This document shows, in pieces, positions 30,338 to 40,065 of a DNA stretch of 59,577 bases. This stretch comes from Pseudomonadota bacterium (lineage in GTDB: Bacteria > Myxococcota_A > Polyangia > Haliangiales > Haliangiaceae). The stretch covers positions 1 to 59,577 of the forward strand of contig JAKSDA010000571.1 of NCBI GenBank assembly GCA_022360315.1. Direction: 5' to 3'. Position 1 is the stretch's first letter, and every line of letters starts with the position of its first letter. The notes under the pieces are model-generated. The model was given only the letters and a program-made list of their open reading frames with translations. It searched no databases and was not told the origin of the DNA. The translations under genes and the position numbers were made by a program.

Positions 30338-30821
30338 TACAATCAAGAGCCCGCAGTGGCTCGGAACGTTACTCGGGACCCGAAAAGCGTCGGTCCGGAC
30401 CCATAAGTGATAGGACCGGTCAAAAAATGCCCTGGGTTAGAGTCCGGGACGAGAGGCCAGACCGGTCGACGCTTGCTCGTCAGCATCCTGTGTCCACATC
30501 ACACCAGTACCGCCAAGCGCAGATGTAATGCCGATCATCGAATCGCGCCGAATCATATATCTGCACTTCTCATGCTAGGCTCGTCGGCACTTCTCATGCC
30601 GGGCTCGCGGAAGAGGTCTCATGGGCCAGCAACATTCGGCTATTTGCCACTCATACACAATAATCTGGCTGGTACAGACTCATTCGAGACCTTCGGGCAC
30701 GCGGCATCCTCGACATCGAAGACCTCATTCGCCAAGTCCTCACTCACAATGAATCTCGCGATAACGGCAACGAAAGGCTCGTGGCATGGAATGTAAGGCT
30801 TGCTGGTCATTTTGCCCTTCG
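30338..30821. other. Intergenic region with 21-base repeats and a coding-like remnant
   Basis: Two imperfect 21-base direct repeats (GCACTTCTCATGCNNGGCTCG) lie at 30563-30583 and 30587-30607. From about 30668 to 30795 the plus strand reads like real protein (RLIRDLRARGILDIEDLIRQ then VLTHNE) but is preceded by a stop and has no start. It may be a leftover of a lost gene that I do not recognise. No complete gene was seen. Confidence 0.4.
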
Positions 30822-32954
30822 ATGGGCATCAAGCGGATTGAGAAAGCGCTGGCACTCGTCCTTTCACTCGGAACGGTCGCTGCCTGCAAAGCAGACGACC
30901 TGGAAGCGTCGACATCGTCGATTGCGATCCGCGCTCATGCCGAAGAGCGCACCTTCTGCGGCTCGGACCCGGATGCGATCGAGGCTCGCATTGATGACCT
31001 GCTCGCGCAGATGAGCCTGAAACAGAAGGCGTTACAGATGCATGGCGCGTGGATCTTGCCGTCGAGCGACGGACTGTGGACCACTCGACGCGATCCCGTG
31101 CTCGACATCCCCGGTTTCGCGATGATCGACGGTCCGCGCGGGGTGAGTTCGTCCGTCGGCAATGCGACCGCCTTTCCGGTGGGAATGGCGCGCGGTGCGA
31201 CCTGGGACCCAGGGCTCGAGGAGCGCGTGGGGGAAGCGATAGGAAGCGAGGCGCGAGCCTCCGGGGCGAGCGTACTCTTGGCCCCAACCATCAATCTCCT
31301 GCGCCACCCACGCTGGGGACGCGCCCAGGAGACCTATGGCGAGGATCCCTTTCACCTGGCGCGGATGGGGGTTGGGTTCATCGTCGGTGCCCAGCGCCAG
31401 GTCATCGCCACCGCCAAGCATTTCGCCGTCAACAGTATCGAGAATACACGCTTCGCCGTCAACGTGCAGGTCGACGAACGCATTCTGCGCGAGATCTACC
31501 TGCCGCACTTCCGCGCGGCCGTGCAGGAAGCCCAGGTCGGCTCGGTGATGACCGCCTATAACCGGATGAACGGCACCTATTGCGGCGAGAATCCGCATCT
31601 TCTGTCCGACATCCTCAAGGGCGAGTGGGGCTTCCGCGGGTTCGCGGTGTCCGATTGGTTCCTGGGAACGCGCAGCACCGTGCCCGCCGCTCGAGCTGGA
31701 CTCGACATCGAGATGCCAGTGGGCCTGTATTACGGCCTGCCCATCGTCCTGGCCGTGGTGTTTGGCGCGCTCGACGAGGCGGTGGTGGACGAAGCGGTCC
31801 GGCGCATTCTGCGGGCAAAGCTGTGCTTCGCACTGGACACCAATCCGCCGGTGATCGAGCCTGAGCGACGGGAGACGCCCGAACATCTGGCATTGGCCCT
31901 CGAAATGGCTCGCCGCGGGATCGTGCTTTTGGAGAATCGCGGCGGGTTGCTCCCCCTCGATCGCAGTGGCTCGCCACGGGTCGCGGTAATCGGTCCGCTA
32001 GCCGATGTGGAGAACATCGGTGATACCGGCAGCAGCGCAGTCAATCCGAGCGAGGTGATCACGCCGCTCGAGGGTTTGCGGGCGCTGGCGGGCAAAGCGG
32101 TAATCGAGCACGTCATCGGGGACCCGACCAGCCCGGACAACGAGGCCATCCTGGCCCGCGCAGACCTCGTGGCGGTATTCGTGGGGCTGACCAGTGATGA
32201 CGAGGGGGAAGGGCAGGTTGGGGCTGGGGATCGCGACTCGCTCGAGTTGCCCGCTGCCGACCAGGAACTCATCGCTGATGTCGCAGCTCGCAGCGACCGG
32301 GTAGCCGTGGTGCTCGAAGGCGGTGCTGCTATCACCATGGGCACCTGGGCAGACCAGGTCGAGGGCATCGTGATGGCCTGGTATCCGGGTGCCCGGGGCG
32401 GGACTGCTATCGCCGAAATTCTGTTCGGTGATACAAACCCCGCTGGCCGTCTGCCCATTGTATTCCCGCGTGCGGAATCAGATCTCCCCCCCTTCGACAA
32501 TGTTTCGCTCGACGTGACATACGACTACCACGGCTATCGGCACCTCGACCGGCTGGCGACCGAGCCACTGTATCCGTTCGGCTTCGGGCTGAGCTACACG
32601 AGCTTCCACTACAGCAACTTGGTAGCGCCCCCGACGCTGGCAGCTGACGGAAGCGTGGATATCTCGTTCGACGTGACCAACACGGGGTCGGTCGCCGGGA
32701 TCGAAACCCCACAGCTCTATGTGTCTTATCCGGACTCGCAGGCGGAGCGAGTGGTCCGCGAGCTCAAGGGCTTCGCGCGGGTGGAGTTGGAGCCAAACGA
32801 AACCGCCACCGTCACTCTGACATTGCGCGCATCCGATCTCGCCTTTTTCGATACGAGCAGCGGCAGATGGGTCGTCGAAGCCGTCGCCCACGGCCTCCAC
32901 GTCGGCTCTCACTCCCACGCTCTCCCCCTGGAGACGACGATCAACGTCGAGTAG
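30822..32954 (+). CDS. Glycoside hydrolase family 3 beta-glucosidase-like lipoprotein
   Basis: A 710-residue secreted hydrolase. The leader (KALALVLSLGTVAACKADD) ends in a lipobox-like AAC. The GH3 barrel shows GFAMIDGPRGVSS, APTINLLRHPRWGRAQETYG, AKHFAVNSIENTRF and GFAVSDWFLGT, where Asp278 is the nucleophile. The second alpha/beta domain has RRGIVLLENRGGLLPLD and VAVVLEGGA. A fibronectin-III-like C-terminal domain follows (VDISFDVTNTGSVAGIE, VRELKGFARVELEPNE). GH3 enzymes of this form cleave beta-glucosides or beta-xylosides, and the exact sugar is unknown. The ATG at 30822 was chosen because it gives a clean lipoprotein signal; the frame is open 12 codons further up. Confidence 0.88.
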   Translation: MGIKRIEKALALVLSLGTVAACKADDLEASTSSIAIRAHAEERTFCGSDPDAIEARIDDLLAQMSLKQKALQMHGAWILPSSDGLWTTRRDPVLDIPGFAMIDGPRGVSSSVGNATAFPVGMARGATWDPGLEERVGEAIGSEARASGASVLLAPTINLLRHPRWGRAQETYGEDPFHLARMGVGFIVGAQRQVIATAKHFAVNSIENTRFAVNVQVDERILREIYLPHFRAAVQEAQVGSVMTAYNRMNGTYCGENPHLLSDILKGEWGFRGFAVSDWFLGTRSTVPAARAGLDIEMPVGLYYGLPIVLAVVFGALDEAVVDEAVRRILRAKLCFALDTNPPVIEPERRETPEHLALALEMARRGIVLLENRGGLLPLDRSGSPRVAVIGPLADVENIGDTGSSAVNPSEVITPLEGLRALAGKAVIEHVIGDPTSPDNEAILARADLVAVFVGLTSDDEGEGQVGAGDRDSLELPAADQELIADVAARSDRVAVVLEGGAAITMGTWADQVEGIVMAWYPGARGGTAIAEILFGDTNPAGRLPIVFPRAESDLPPFDNVSLDVTYDYHGYRHLDRLATEPLYPFGFGLSYTSFHYSNLVAPPTLAADGSVDISFDVTNTGSVAGIETPQLYVSYPDSQAERVVRELKGFARVELEPNETATVTLTLRASDLAFFDTSSGRWVVEAVAHGLHVGSHSHALPLETTINVE

Positions 32955-33192
32955 CGCAACCGCAGAATCCGGGCTAGCAGCTTCCGCTGCGCAGTAGCCA
33001 TCTACATCGAGCAGTCGCCATCGATTGACAAGGTAGTGCAACGACGCGAGCGTTGAGTTGACCCAACGCAACAGCCGACCTGTCCGGATCGGCGTTGTCG
33101 GGGGGTGCGAACGGGCCGGCCCCGTGTATTATGTTCGCAACGCGAACAAACACCGCTGGCGACGGCGGACTGCATGCGAGGGAGAGCACGGT

Positions 33193-34434
33193 ATGACCGG
33201 CACCTATGTCACGGTTGCCGCCGGCGATGGCGGCGAGTTCAAGGCCTATGTCAGCACGCCGGAGACCGGCAGCGGACCTGGCGTCGTGCTGCTGCACGAG
33301 ATCTTCGGCGTCAACCAGTCCATGCGGGACGTGGCCGACTACTATGCCGAGGAGGGCTATGTGGTGATCGCGCCGGATCTGTTTTGGCGCATCGAGCCGG
33401 GAATTGAGCTTGGCTACACCGAGGCGGACGTTCAGAAGGCGCTGGCCTACCGACAGCAATTCGACGCCGACAAATCCATCGACGACATCGCCGCGACCGT
33501 GGCGGCGCTCAGGGCGCTGCCGCAATGCGTCGGCAAGGTCGGGGCGCTCGGCTTCTGCCTTGGCGGCAAGCTTGTCTATCTGGCCGCTGCCCGCACCGAC
33601 ATCGACTGCGCCGTGAGCTATTACGGGGTCGGCATCGAAGGGGCACTGGACGAGGCCGGCACGATCTCCTGTCCGATGGCGCTGCATTTCGCCGGCGAGG
33701 ACAAGCATGTGCCAATGGCGGCGGTGGAGCAGGTCCAGGCGGCGCTGACCGACCGCGACGAGATCGAGATCTACGTCTATCCGGGCGTCGACCATGGCTT
33801 CAGCGCCGCGTCGCGCGCAGCCTTCGACAAGCCCTCGGCGTTGATGGCGCATTCGCGCTCGATTGCGCTGTTCCGCAAGGTGATGGGGCCGCATTACGAC
33901 CTGTCGGCGCTGTGGGAGAAGCACTGCGAGTACGAGTTCGCCACCCGCGACGTCGACGCCACCATGGCCACCATGGTGGCCAGCCCCTACGTCAACCACA
34001 TCCCGACCATGACCGGCGGGGTCGGCTACCACGATCTGCACCGGTTCTACAAGGACCACTTCATCCCGAAGACGCCGGCCGACACCAAGCTAATCCCGAT
34101 CTCGCGCACCATCGGCGCCGACCGGCTGGTCGACGAGATGCTGTTCTGCTTCACCCACGACATCGAGATCGACTGGATGCTGCCGGGCGTTGAGCCGACC
34201 GGAAAATACGTCGAGGTGCCGCTGGTCGCCATCGTCTGCTTCCGCGGTAACAAGCTCTATCACGAACACATCTACTGGGACCAGGCCTCGGTGCTGGTGC
34301 AGATCGGCCTGCTGGACGCATCGCTGCTGCCGGTCGCCGGCCACGCGACAGCCAAGAAGCTGGTCGATGAGACCGAGCCCTCCAACACACTGATGAAACG
34401 CTGGGCCGAAAGCGCCCCGCGGGCGGCCCAATAG
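33193..34434 (+). CDS. Dienelactone hydrolase family protein with C-terminal extension
   Basis: Residues 1 to about 235 form an alpha/beta-hydrolase of the carboxymethylenebutenolidase type: GVVLLHEIFGVNQSMRDVAD, VVIAPDLFWR, the nucleophile elbow VGALGFCLGGKLVYL (Cys), and the late His in YPGVDHGFS. The remaining 180 residues resemble a SnoaL/NTF2-like fold and are not part of classical 240-residue dienelactone hydrolases. Fusions of this length (about 410 residues) are familiar from alphaproteobacteria. Smooth CTG/GGC/ATC-rich codon choice differs somewhat from neighbours, suggesting transfer. I chose the ATG at 33193, which has GAGGGAGAG upstream. Dienelactone hydrolases act in chlorocatechol breakdown, but the substrate here is unknown. 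Confidence 0.85.
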   Translation: MTGTYVTVAAGDGGEFKAYVSTPETGSGPGVVLLHEIFGVNQSMRDVADYYAEEGYVVIAPDLFWRIEPGIELGYTEADVQKALAYRQQFDADKSIDDIAATVAALRALPQCVGKVGALGFCLGGKLVYLAAARTDIDCAVSYYGVGIEGALDEAGTISCPMALHFAGEDKHVPMAAVEQVQAALTDRDEIEIYVYPGVDHGFSAASRAAFDKPSALMAHSRSIALFRKVMGPHYDLSALWEKHCEYEFATRDVDATMATMVASPYVNHIPTMTGGVGYHDLHRFYKDHFIPKTPADTKLIPISRTIGADRLVDEMLFCFTHDIEIDWMLPGVEPTGKYVEVPLVAIVCFRGNKLYHEHIYWDQASVLVQIGLLDASLLPVAGHATAKKLVDETEPSNTLMKRWAESAPRAAQ

Positions 34435-34559
34435 CGGCCCACAAAAACACTGAAGACAACAATAAAACCGGGAGATTGCCATCATGTTTTAACCCACTCG
34501 CCAAGCGGTATTGGGAGAGCGGCCAAGCCGAGCGGCGCTACAGGATGATTCGGAAGGGC

Positions 34560-34700
34560 AACCGAATGTTGAAGATGATTCTCTTGGTCGTCACCTCACC
34601 CGCTCGTCGGTACAATCCCGTCATCGCGGCCTTCTACGAGCGACTACGTGGCCGAGGCGAGTCGACGAAGGCCGCAGGCATGCGTGAAGCCGAGAAAGTC
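34560..34700 (+). pseudogene. IS110-family transposase, C-terminal remnant
   Basis: The frame contains RRYNPVIAAFYERLRGRGES, which matches the end of IS110/IS116-type transposases (SRYNPVIRAFYQRL and so on). The segment before it is only a few codons and the expected ending is lost. No inverted termini are expected for this family. The rest of 34435-34916 shows no gene. Confidence 0.6.
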
Positions 34701-34916
34701 GAAGCACCAGATTCCCTGCGCTTACAATTGGAATCATTGACAACCCGCTCAGCCGGAGCGGAACGTGATCCGGTTCGTCAGGACCTGTGACCTGCAACCA
34801 AACGCACGTGCATATGCAAGTAACACCGAATGCTACTGCGTTGATTACCAAACGCGTTTGGGCATCGGACACTGGGGCCCGTGTCGAGGGCCAAGCCGAC
34901 CCGTCAAAGAATCGAC

Positions 34917-35501
34917 CTACGGAAGCATTGCGAAGAGTTCGCTCATGTCGAGTGCGATGTCCGCGAAGGGCTCGGCCTGCACAGTGTCGCGAGCACCTGC
35001 TTCCAGTATCACACGGTAGGCGTTCTCGCCTCGATGCAAGACGGTAAGCTTGCGTTTCGTGGGATCGAAAACCCAGTAGTGTCCGACTCCCGCCAGGTGA
35101 TAGTTGCGCTTCTTGGTGCCAAGATCGCGCGACGCCGTTGAGGGTGACAGGATCTCGCAGATCCAGTCGGGACAGCTGTAAACCATCACCGCATCGAACG
35201 TGAGCCGCTCGCTGAATTCGTTCGCGTCGAAGGTCCCCATACGCCAGCCTGCCATATCTGGCACATAGCGCTGCCCCGATGCCAACTGGACATCGATCTC
35301 GGTACCGAACCACCAGCCACCTGGCCGGGACTTCCCGGGAGGCCCGTGGAAGGGATCGAGCTTCACTGCCAAGGTCCGCTGAAGCCCCGCATGCTGGATG
35401 CTGGGGCTCGCCTTCTTGACGAGCACACCATCGACGATCTCGTGCCGCTCGGGCAACTCGCGGCCTTCGTAGTCGAGCGGTTGCGTCTGGCTGGCTTCCA
35501 T
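34917..35501 (-). CDS. Uma2-family (DUF820) endonuclease-like protein
   Basis: A 194-residue protein with the Uma2 signatures: ERHEIVDGVLVKKASPSIQH at the start, the PD-(D/E)XK-like core YVPDMAGWR (Asp in PD), then CPDWICEILSPSTASRDLGT with the catalytic Glu, and KRNYHLAGVGHYWVFDP. These proteins are abundant in cyanobacteria, Chloroflexi, Planctomycetes and myxobacteria. They have a restriction-like nuclease fold, and their biological role is not established. The gene is complete, starts at an ATG and stands alone next to an IS110 remnant. Confidence 0.85.
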   Translation of the reverse strand: MEASQTQPLDYEGRELPERHEIVDGVLVKKASPSIQHAGLQRTLAVKLDPFHGPPGKSRPGGWWFGTEIDVQLASGQRYVPDMAGWRMGTFDANEFSERLTFDAVMVYSCPDWICEILSPSTASRDLGTKKRNYHLAGVGHYWVFDPTKRKLTVLHRGENAYRVILEAGARDTVQAEPFADIALDMSELFAMLP

Positions 35502-35821
35502 GATCCAACCATAACACGTCTCGCGAGTTGTGCCGCCATCGGTGGCACTCTGCGTGTGGGTTGCTCACTCATCTTGCGACTCGCCGGGCTAAACAATCTT
35601 CGCCAAGGATAGCCGGGCGGTCAAAAATTCTCGTCGATCAGGATGGGACCGGCTGCGGCGTGCCCGCAGATACGCAGGTCAGCCCGGGTCCGGTTACATC
35701 CCGGGTGCGAGAGAGTAGGGAAATTTTTAGTCGTGCAATTTCAGTTAATTATTCCTGCGGTTAAGCAAATCGCGGCGAACTTTGCAGACGTTGTCGCGGA
35801 CGGCCAGTGTAGACTCCCGGG
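35502..35821. other. AT-richer intergenic leader of the S1-domain gene
   Basis: This 320-base gap separates two divergent genes. The final 120 bases are visibly AT-richer (around TTTCAGTTAATTATTCC) and probably contain the promoter of the S1-domain gene. I could not settle on a -35/-10 pair. Confidence 0.35.
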
Positions 35822-37018
35822 GTGGTGAATCCCGAGAATGATGAAGATTTTGGCGCGCTCCTGGCGGAGTACGAGAACGAGGTTCCGGTTCCGCAGCGGA
35901 GCGATCTGCCCCAGGTCGGCGACAAGGTACGCGGTCGAATTGTCACGGTCGGACGCGATGCGGTATTCGTGGCGCTGGGTGGCAAGGCCGAGGCTGTGCT
36001 CGACATCGAACAGGTTACTGGATCTGACGGAGCGGTCATGGTCGCGGCGGGTGATGAGATCGAGGCCAGAGTGGTCGAGATTCGCGCGGGTCAAGTGGTT
36101 CTGCGCACATCGATGGGGCGCGGCCCCGACGCTCGCGCCGAACTGAACCAGGCGTTTCAGCACGGTCTTCCGGTCGAGGGTCAGGTCACGGCGGTCAACA
36201 AGGGCGGCGTCGAGGTTCAAATTTCAGCCATGCGGGCATTTTGTCCCATCTCGCAGCTCGATCTTCGCTTTGTGGAGGACGCGGCGAGTTATGTCGGGCA
36301 GAAGCTGACCTTTCGCATCATCCGCTTCGAGACCGGTCGGGGCGGAAATCCCAACATCGTGTTGTCGAGGCGGGTAATCCTGGAGGAAGAGGCCAGGGAG
36401 CGAGCGGAAGAAACCCGGGCCAAACTCACGGTCGGGGCGGTGATGCAAGGTGTGGTGACCTCGATCAAGGGATACGGCGCATTTGTCGATCTGGGCGGTG
36501 TCGAGGGCATGATTCATATCAGCGAACTGGGTTTCAGCCGGGTCGAGCACCCCGGTGACATGCTCTCGGTTGGCCAGAGCCTCGAGGTTCAGGTCATACG
36601 GATCGAGAAGACCAATAACCCCAAGCGGCCGGAAAAGATCGCGTTATCGCTCAAGGCTCTGGCCAGCGATCCGTGGGACCAGCTCAGGCCGAGTCTGCAA
36701 GAGGGGACCCGGGTGCGCGGCAAGGTGGTCCGCACCCAGCCATTCGGTGCCTTTGTCGAGCTGGCTCCTGGCGTCGAGGGCCTGGTCCATGTGAGCGAAC
36801 TGGGCGCCGACCGGCGGGTCAGCCATCCCAAAGAGGTGGTCGATATCGGCGACGAAGTGCATGTCACCGTGCTTTCTGTCGACGATGAGCGCCGGCGTAT
36901 CTCGCTATCCATGGCTGCGACCAGGGCGAGTGAAGAAGCCGAGCAGGTTGCCAAGTACAAGCCACCCAGCAAGGGCGCGAGCCTGGGTACGTTTGCCGAC
37001 CTTCTGAAGAAGAAATAG
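35822..37018 (+). CDS. S1 RNA-binding-domain protein (ribosomal protein S1-like)
   Basis: A 398-residue protein with four S1 domains. Each begins with a pattern like VGDKVRGRIVTVGRDAVFVA (near 31), LPVEGQVTAVNKGGVEVQIS (near 117), VGAVMQGVVTSIKGYGAFVD (near 205) and GTRVRGKVVRTQPFGAFVEL (near 293). The last two are the best matches to canonical S1, with GMIHISELG and GLVHVSELG. True RpsA in proteobacteria has six domains and about 560 residues; four-domain versions occur elsewhere. It may be the ribosomal protein or a paralogue in mRNA binding. Translation starts at GTG 35822 or the adjacent GTG 35825. It is not in a cmk-rpsA-ihfB context. Confidence 0.85.
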   Translation: MVNPENDEDFGALLAEYENEVPVPQRSDLPQVGDKVRGRIVTVGRDAVFVALGGKAEAVLDIEQVTGSDGAVMVAAGDEIEARVVEIRAGQVVLRTSMGRGPDARAELNQAFQHGLPVEGQVTAVNKGGVEVQISAMRAFCPISQLDLRFVEDAASYVGQKLTFRIIRFETGRGGNPNIVLSRRVILEEEARERAEETRAKLTVGAVMQGVVTSIKGYGAFVDLGGVEGMIHISELGFSRVEHPGDMLSVGQSLEVQVIRIEKTNNPKRPEKIALSLKALASDPWDQLRPSLQEGTRVRGKVVRTQPFGAFVELAPGVEGLVHVSELGADRRVSHPKEVVDIGDEVHVTVLSVDDERRRISLSMAATRASEEAEQVAKYKPPSKGASLGTFADLLKKK

Positions 37019-37078
37019 CCCTGGTCGCCGGGAGGAGATGACAGCAGGAGGCACGGGCGAGGCGATCGGGCAGGGATT

Positions 37079-37216
37079 CTATTCGACGGACTTCGGCGAC
37101 TTGCGAAAAACAAGTTTGTCGTCGCCTGCTCGGTAGAATTCGCGGATTCGCACTTCCTCGTAATAACCGTTTTTTCGGTCGAACTCCCGAGTGAGCTCGA
37201 GGTACTCGGCAAACAT
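37079..37216 (-). CDS. Short hypothetical protein, 45 residues
   Basis: An ATG-to-TAG frame on the minus strand encodes a charged peptide: MFAEYLELTREFDRKNGYYE, then EVRIREFYRAGDDKLVFRKS. The balanced composition with aromatic and charged residues is unlike the Arg/Pro-rich shadow frames. It sits between the S1-domain gene and the quinohaemoprotein gene and is transcribed away from the former. There is no strong ribosome site. The family is not recognised. Confidence 0.4.
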   Translation of the reverse strand: MFAEYLELTREFDRKNGYYEEVRIREFYRAGDDKLVFRKSPKSVE

Positions 37217-37244
37217 AGGGCGCCCGGTCGCGGCCCCATTCAGG

Positions 37245-39428
37245 TCAGTCGGGCGGCCGGGTGGCGTAGGCCCGGGCGATCACGTACTGCCGGACAGCCT
37301 CCACGTCGGCCGGCGAAAGCAGGTGCTTGTACCCGGGCATGCCGCGCGCAGAGTACACACCGTCGAGCACGACCTGGTTGAATACCTCGTGTCGGGTCTT
37401 GTCGAGCTTGCGCAGGTCGGGCAGAACGCCCCCCGACTTTGCCCCGTCTCCGTGGCACCACACGCACCTGGCCAGGTAGATCTCCCTGCCCGCCGCGATC
37501 TGCTTTTTTCTGCCGCTGGCTTTGGGCATCGCGTCCCGGCTCGGCCACGGCACTGTCGCCGCCGTGGTGCGTGGGGCGAGAGTCCCGGTTCCGCCCAGCT
37601 TGAACGCGAGCACCCGGCTCACCGCGCGCTGCTCACCGGGGACCACGAGACCAAACACGGTGCCCCAGCCCACGGATACCGCGATGTACTGCTCGCCGGC
37701 GACCGAGTAGGACATCGGGCCGGCGACCACGCCGGTCTGGGCCTGCATCGACCACAGCTTTTCGCCGTTGTCGTCGCGATACGCCGCGAACTCACCCCCC
37801 GGTGTGCCCTGGAACAGCAGGCCGCCCGCAGTGGCCAGGATGCCCCCGTTCCACGGGCCCGGGTGCTCGACGCTGAACGCCTTCTCGTTGGTCACCGGGT
37901 TCCACGCCAGCAGTCGGCCCTTGAACAGCGGCAACGTCTTGTTCAGCTCGGCCGGGTCTTCGGGCAGCGCGGCGGCGGCGTAGCGCGCGCCCAGGTTCCA
38001 CTCGCCGTCCCAGAACTTGAAGCCGGCGTCTTTCTGATATACGAACGGCAGCTCCTGGGCCGGCAGGTACACTAGGCCGGTTTTCGGGCTGTACGCCATC
38101 GGGTGCCAGTTGTGGCCGCCAAACGGGCCGGGGAAGCTCAGGTTGGGCTTGGCTGGGTCCGGGTAACGCGCGTTGTCGGCCTCGACCGGCCGACCGGTTT
38201 CCTTGTCGACGTGAGTGGCCCAGGTGACCGGCACGTAGTTGTTGGCGGAGATCAGCGTGCCGTCGGTGCGGTCGATGACGTAGAAGAAACCGTTCTTGGG
38301 CGCCTGCACTAGCACCTTGCGCTCGGCGCCGTCGATGGTGAGGTCGAGCAGAACGATGTGCTGGGTGGCCGTGAAGTCCCACGAGTCGCCCGGGGTGGTT
38401 TGGTAGTGCCACACGTACTTCCCGGTGTTTGGCTTGAGCGCGACAATCGAGGACAAAAACAGGTTGTCGCCGCCATCCGGGCTGCGAATGTCCCGGTTCC
38501 ACGGAGAACCGTTGCCGACGCCGATGTAGAGCAGATCGAGCTCGGCATCGTAGGCCATCGAGTCCCACACGGTGCCGCCGCCGCCGTATTGCCACCACTG
38601 GCCGGTCCACGTCTTCGCTGCCGTCTCCATCGCCGGGTTCTCGAATCCGTCGCTCGGGTTGCCCGGCACAGTGTGGAACCGCCACACCATCGTGCCAGTG
38701 GCGGCATCGTAGGCGGACACGTACCCGCGCACGCCGAGATCGGCCCCTCCGTTGCCGATGATCACCTTGCCGTTGATGACCCGCGGCGCACCGGTGATCG
38801 TGTACGGCTTGCTGGCGTCGGTGGTGCGAACATCCCAGGCCACATGGCCGGTCGCCGCGTCGAGGGCGACCAGCCGGCCGTCGATGGTGCCGACGTAGAC
38901 CTTGTCACCCCACGCGGCGACACCGCGGTTCACCACATCGCAGCAGGCACGCCGCGCCCAGTCGCGCGGGACTTGTGGATCGTACACCCACAGCTGCTTG
39001 CCGGTTCTGGCGTCGAGGGCGTACACGATGGACCAGCCCGAGGTGGTGTACATGCGGCCATCGATGACCAGGGGCGTGGCCTCCATGCCGCGCTCGACCT
39101 CGATGTCGTAGTACCAGGCCAGGCCCAGCGTGCCGACGTTGTCGCGGTTGACCTGATCCAGCGGCGAAAACCGCTGCTCGGCGTAGTCGCGGCCATGCGA
39201 CATCCAGTTGTGCGGTTGCGCGTCGGCGTTGGTAATGCGCGCCGCATCCACCGTGGCGACGGTCGGCTTGGTCGCGGTCGGCGCGGCCGCGGTCCCTGGC
39301 TCGGCGACCGTCGACGCCGACGGTGGCGGGCTCTCCTTCTTGGAACACGCCGGGGATGTGAAACTGGCCAGCGCCGCGATCGCGATGCACGAGAGGGTGA
39401 AGGTTCGGTGTGGGCAGACTGTAGCCAC
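37245..39428 (-). CDS. PQQ-dependent quinohaemoprotein alcohol dehydrogenase
   Basis: An extracytoplasmic 727-residue enzyme of the methanol/ethanol dehydrogenase family. After a leader with Cys28 (FTSPACSKKE) and an Ala/Pro/Thr linker, the eight-bladed propeller starts near 75 with HGRDYAEQRFSPLDQVN. It has the vicinal Cys162-Cys163 that contacts PQQ (RRACCDVVNRG), and tryptophan-docking repeats such as TGHVAWDVRTTD and WDSMAYDAELDLLYIGVGNG. The last 90 residues are a cytochrome c domain with the haem motif CVWCH. It should oxidise an alcohol or aldehyde and pass electrons to its own haem. It starts at GTG with AAAGGA 7 bases upstream. No PQQ synthesis genes or cytochrome partner lie nearby. 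Confidence 0.9.
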   Translation of the reverse strand: MATVCPHRTFTLSCIAIAALASFTSPACSKKESPPPSASTVAEPGTAAAPTATKPTVATVDAARITNADAQPHNWMSHGRDYAEQRFSPLDQVNRDNVGTLGLAWYYDIEVERGMEATPLVIDGRMYTTSGWSIVYALDARTGKQLWVYDPQVPRDWARRACCDVVNRGVAAWGDKVYVGTIDGRLVALDAATGHVAWDVRTTDASKPYTITGAPRVINGKVIIGNGGADLGVRGYVSAYDAATGTMVWRFHTVPGNPSDGFENPAMETAAKTWTGQWWQYGGGGTVWDSMAYDAELDLLYIGVGNGSPWNRDIRSPDGGDNLFLSSIVALKPNTGKYVWHYQTTPGDSWDFTATQHIVLLDLTIDGAERKVLVQAPKNGFFYVIDRTDGTLISANNYVPVTWATHVDKETGRPVEADNARYPDPAKPNLSFPGPFGGHNWHPMAYSPKTGLVYLPAQELPFVYQKDAGFKFWDGEWNLGARYAAAALPEDPAELNKTLPLFKGRLLAWNPVTNEKAFSVEHPGPWNGGILATAGGLLFQGTPGGEFAAYRDDNGEKLWSMQAQTGVVAGPMSYSVAGEQYIAVSVGWGTVFGLVVPGEQRAVSRVLAFKLGGTGTLAPRTTAATVPWPSRDAMPKASGRKKQIAAGREIYLARCVWCHGDGAKSGGVLPDLRKLDKTRHEVFNQVVLDGVYSARGMPGYKHLLSPADVEAVRQYVIARAYATRPPD

Positions 39429-39651
39429 GTGAGTGTCCTTTCGCGTTTGTCGAACGAGGCTGGCCGATCCCTTGGCAGAACAAATTGCACGCGATGATAG
39501 TCTGTCAATAGATCATCCTCTCGGTGTTCGGGTGGTCTTGAGAGGCCATTTCGAACACGAACGATCCACTCTATACCTGGACTCAGTCCATCACTAGTAC
39601 GGAGGGTCAGGCATCGATTCTTGGTGAACCGCGCACCTGATCGGGTCAGCG

Positions 39652-39899
39652 GCCGAACTCGACGGCCTCGCCCCATTCGGGGCTGCCGATCACGTCGGCA
39701 GATTCGAGCGCATAGACGGCCGTATCGATGGTCTCGTCGCCACCGGAATGTCGCGCAATTCGCTGCCCATCTTCAGCTCGGCGCTTTCGCCCTTGAGCCG
39801 CCAGACCGACACGACACCGGGGACCTTCAAGATGCGCGAGATGTGCTCGGTATCGTAGACTTCGTTGAAAAGCGCTTCTTTTGCGGGCTCGACGTCCAT
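39652..39899 (-). pseudogene. Frameshifted small dimeric alpha-beta-barrel-like protein
   Basis: Two minus-strand frames read as one protein. The first gives MDVEPAKEALFNEVYDTEHI then SRILKVPGVVSVWRLKGESA. The second, after about 39740, gives DETIDTAVYALESADVIGSP then EWGEAVEFGR. Together they match small ferredoxin-like/ABM-type proteins (about 100 residues, with DxxxxxEFNxWYxxxHI and a final SPDVL-like helix). A stop codon lies five codons before the ATG, so the true N-terminus is lost as well. The surrounding 39429-40065 holds no other gene. Confidence 0.5.
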
Positions 39900-40065
39900 G
39901 CTGACAATGAGTCAACAGTTGGCCGGACCAGGCCTTTGCCGTGTCCTCGAAGATATTCGACGTACCGGGCGTCGAACCATATATCATTGTTTCTCCGCAG
40001 AGGTTTCATCAAGACGGCCCTCGGATCTTCAAGTTGGCAATCACAATCAGGCGGAAGAATCCACA

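Noticed and set aside
30407..30796. 129-residue plus-strand frame before the GH3 gene
   Set aside because: It spans the 21-base repeats, has low-complexity content, and a different frame in the same stretch looks more protein-like.
37038..37136. Plus-strand 32-residue frame preceded by GGGAGGAG
   Set aside because: The ribosome site is only two bases from the ATG, the peptide is short and unlike a protein, and it overlaps the better minus-strand frame at 37079-37216.
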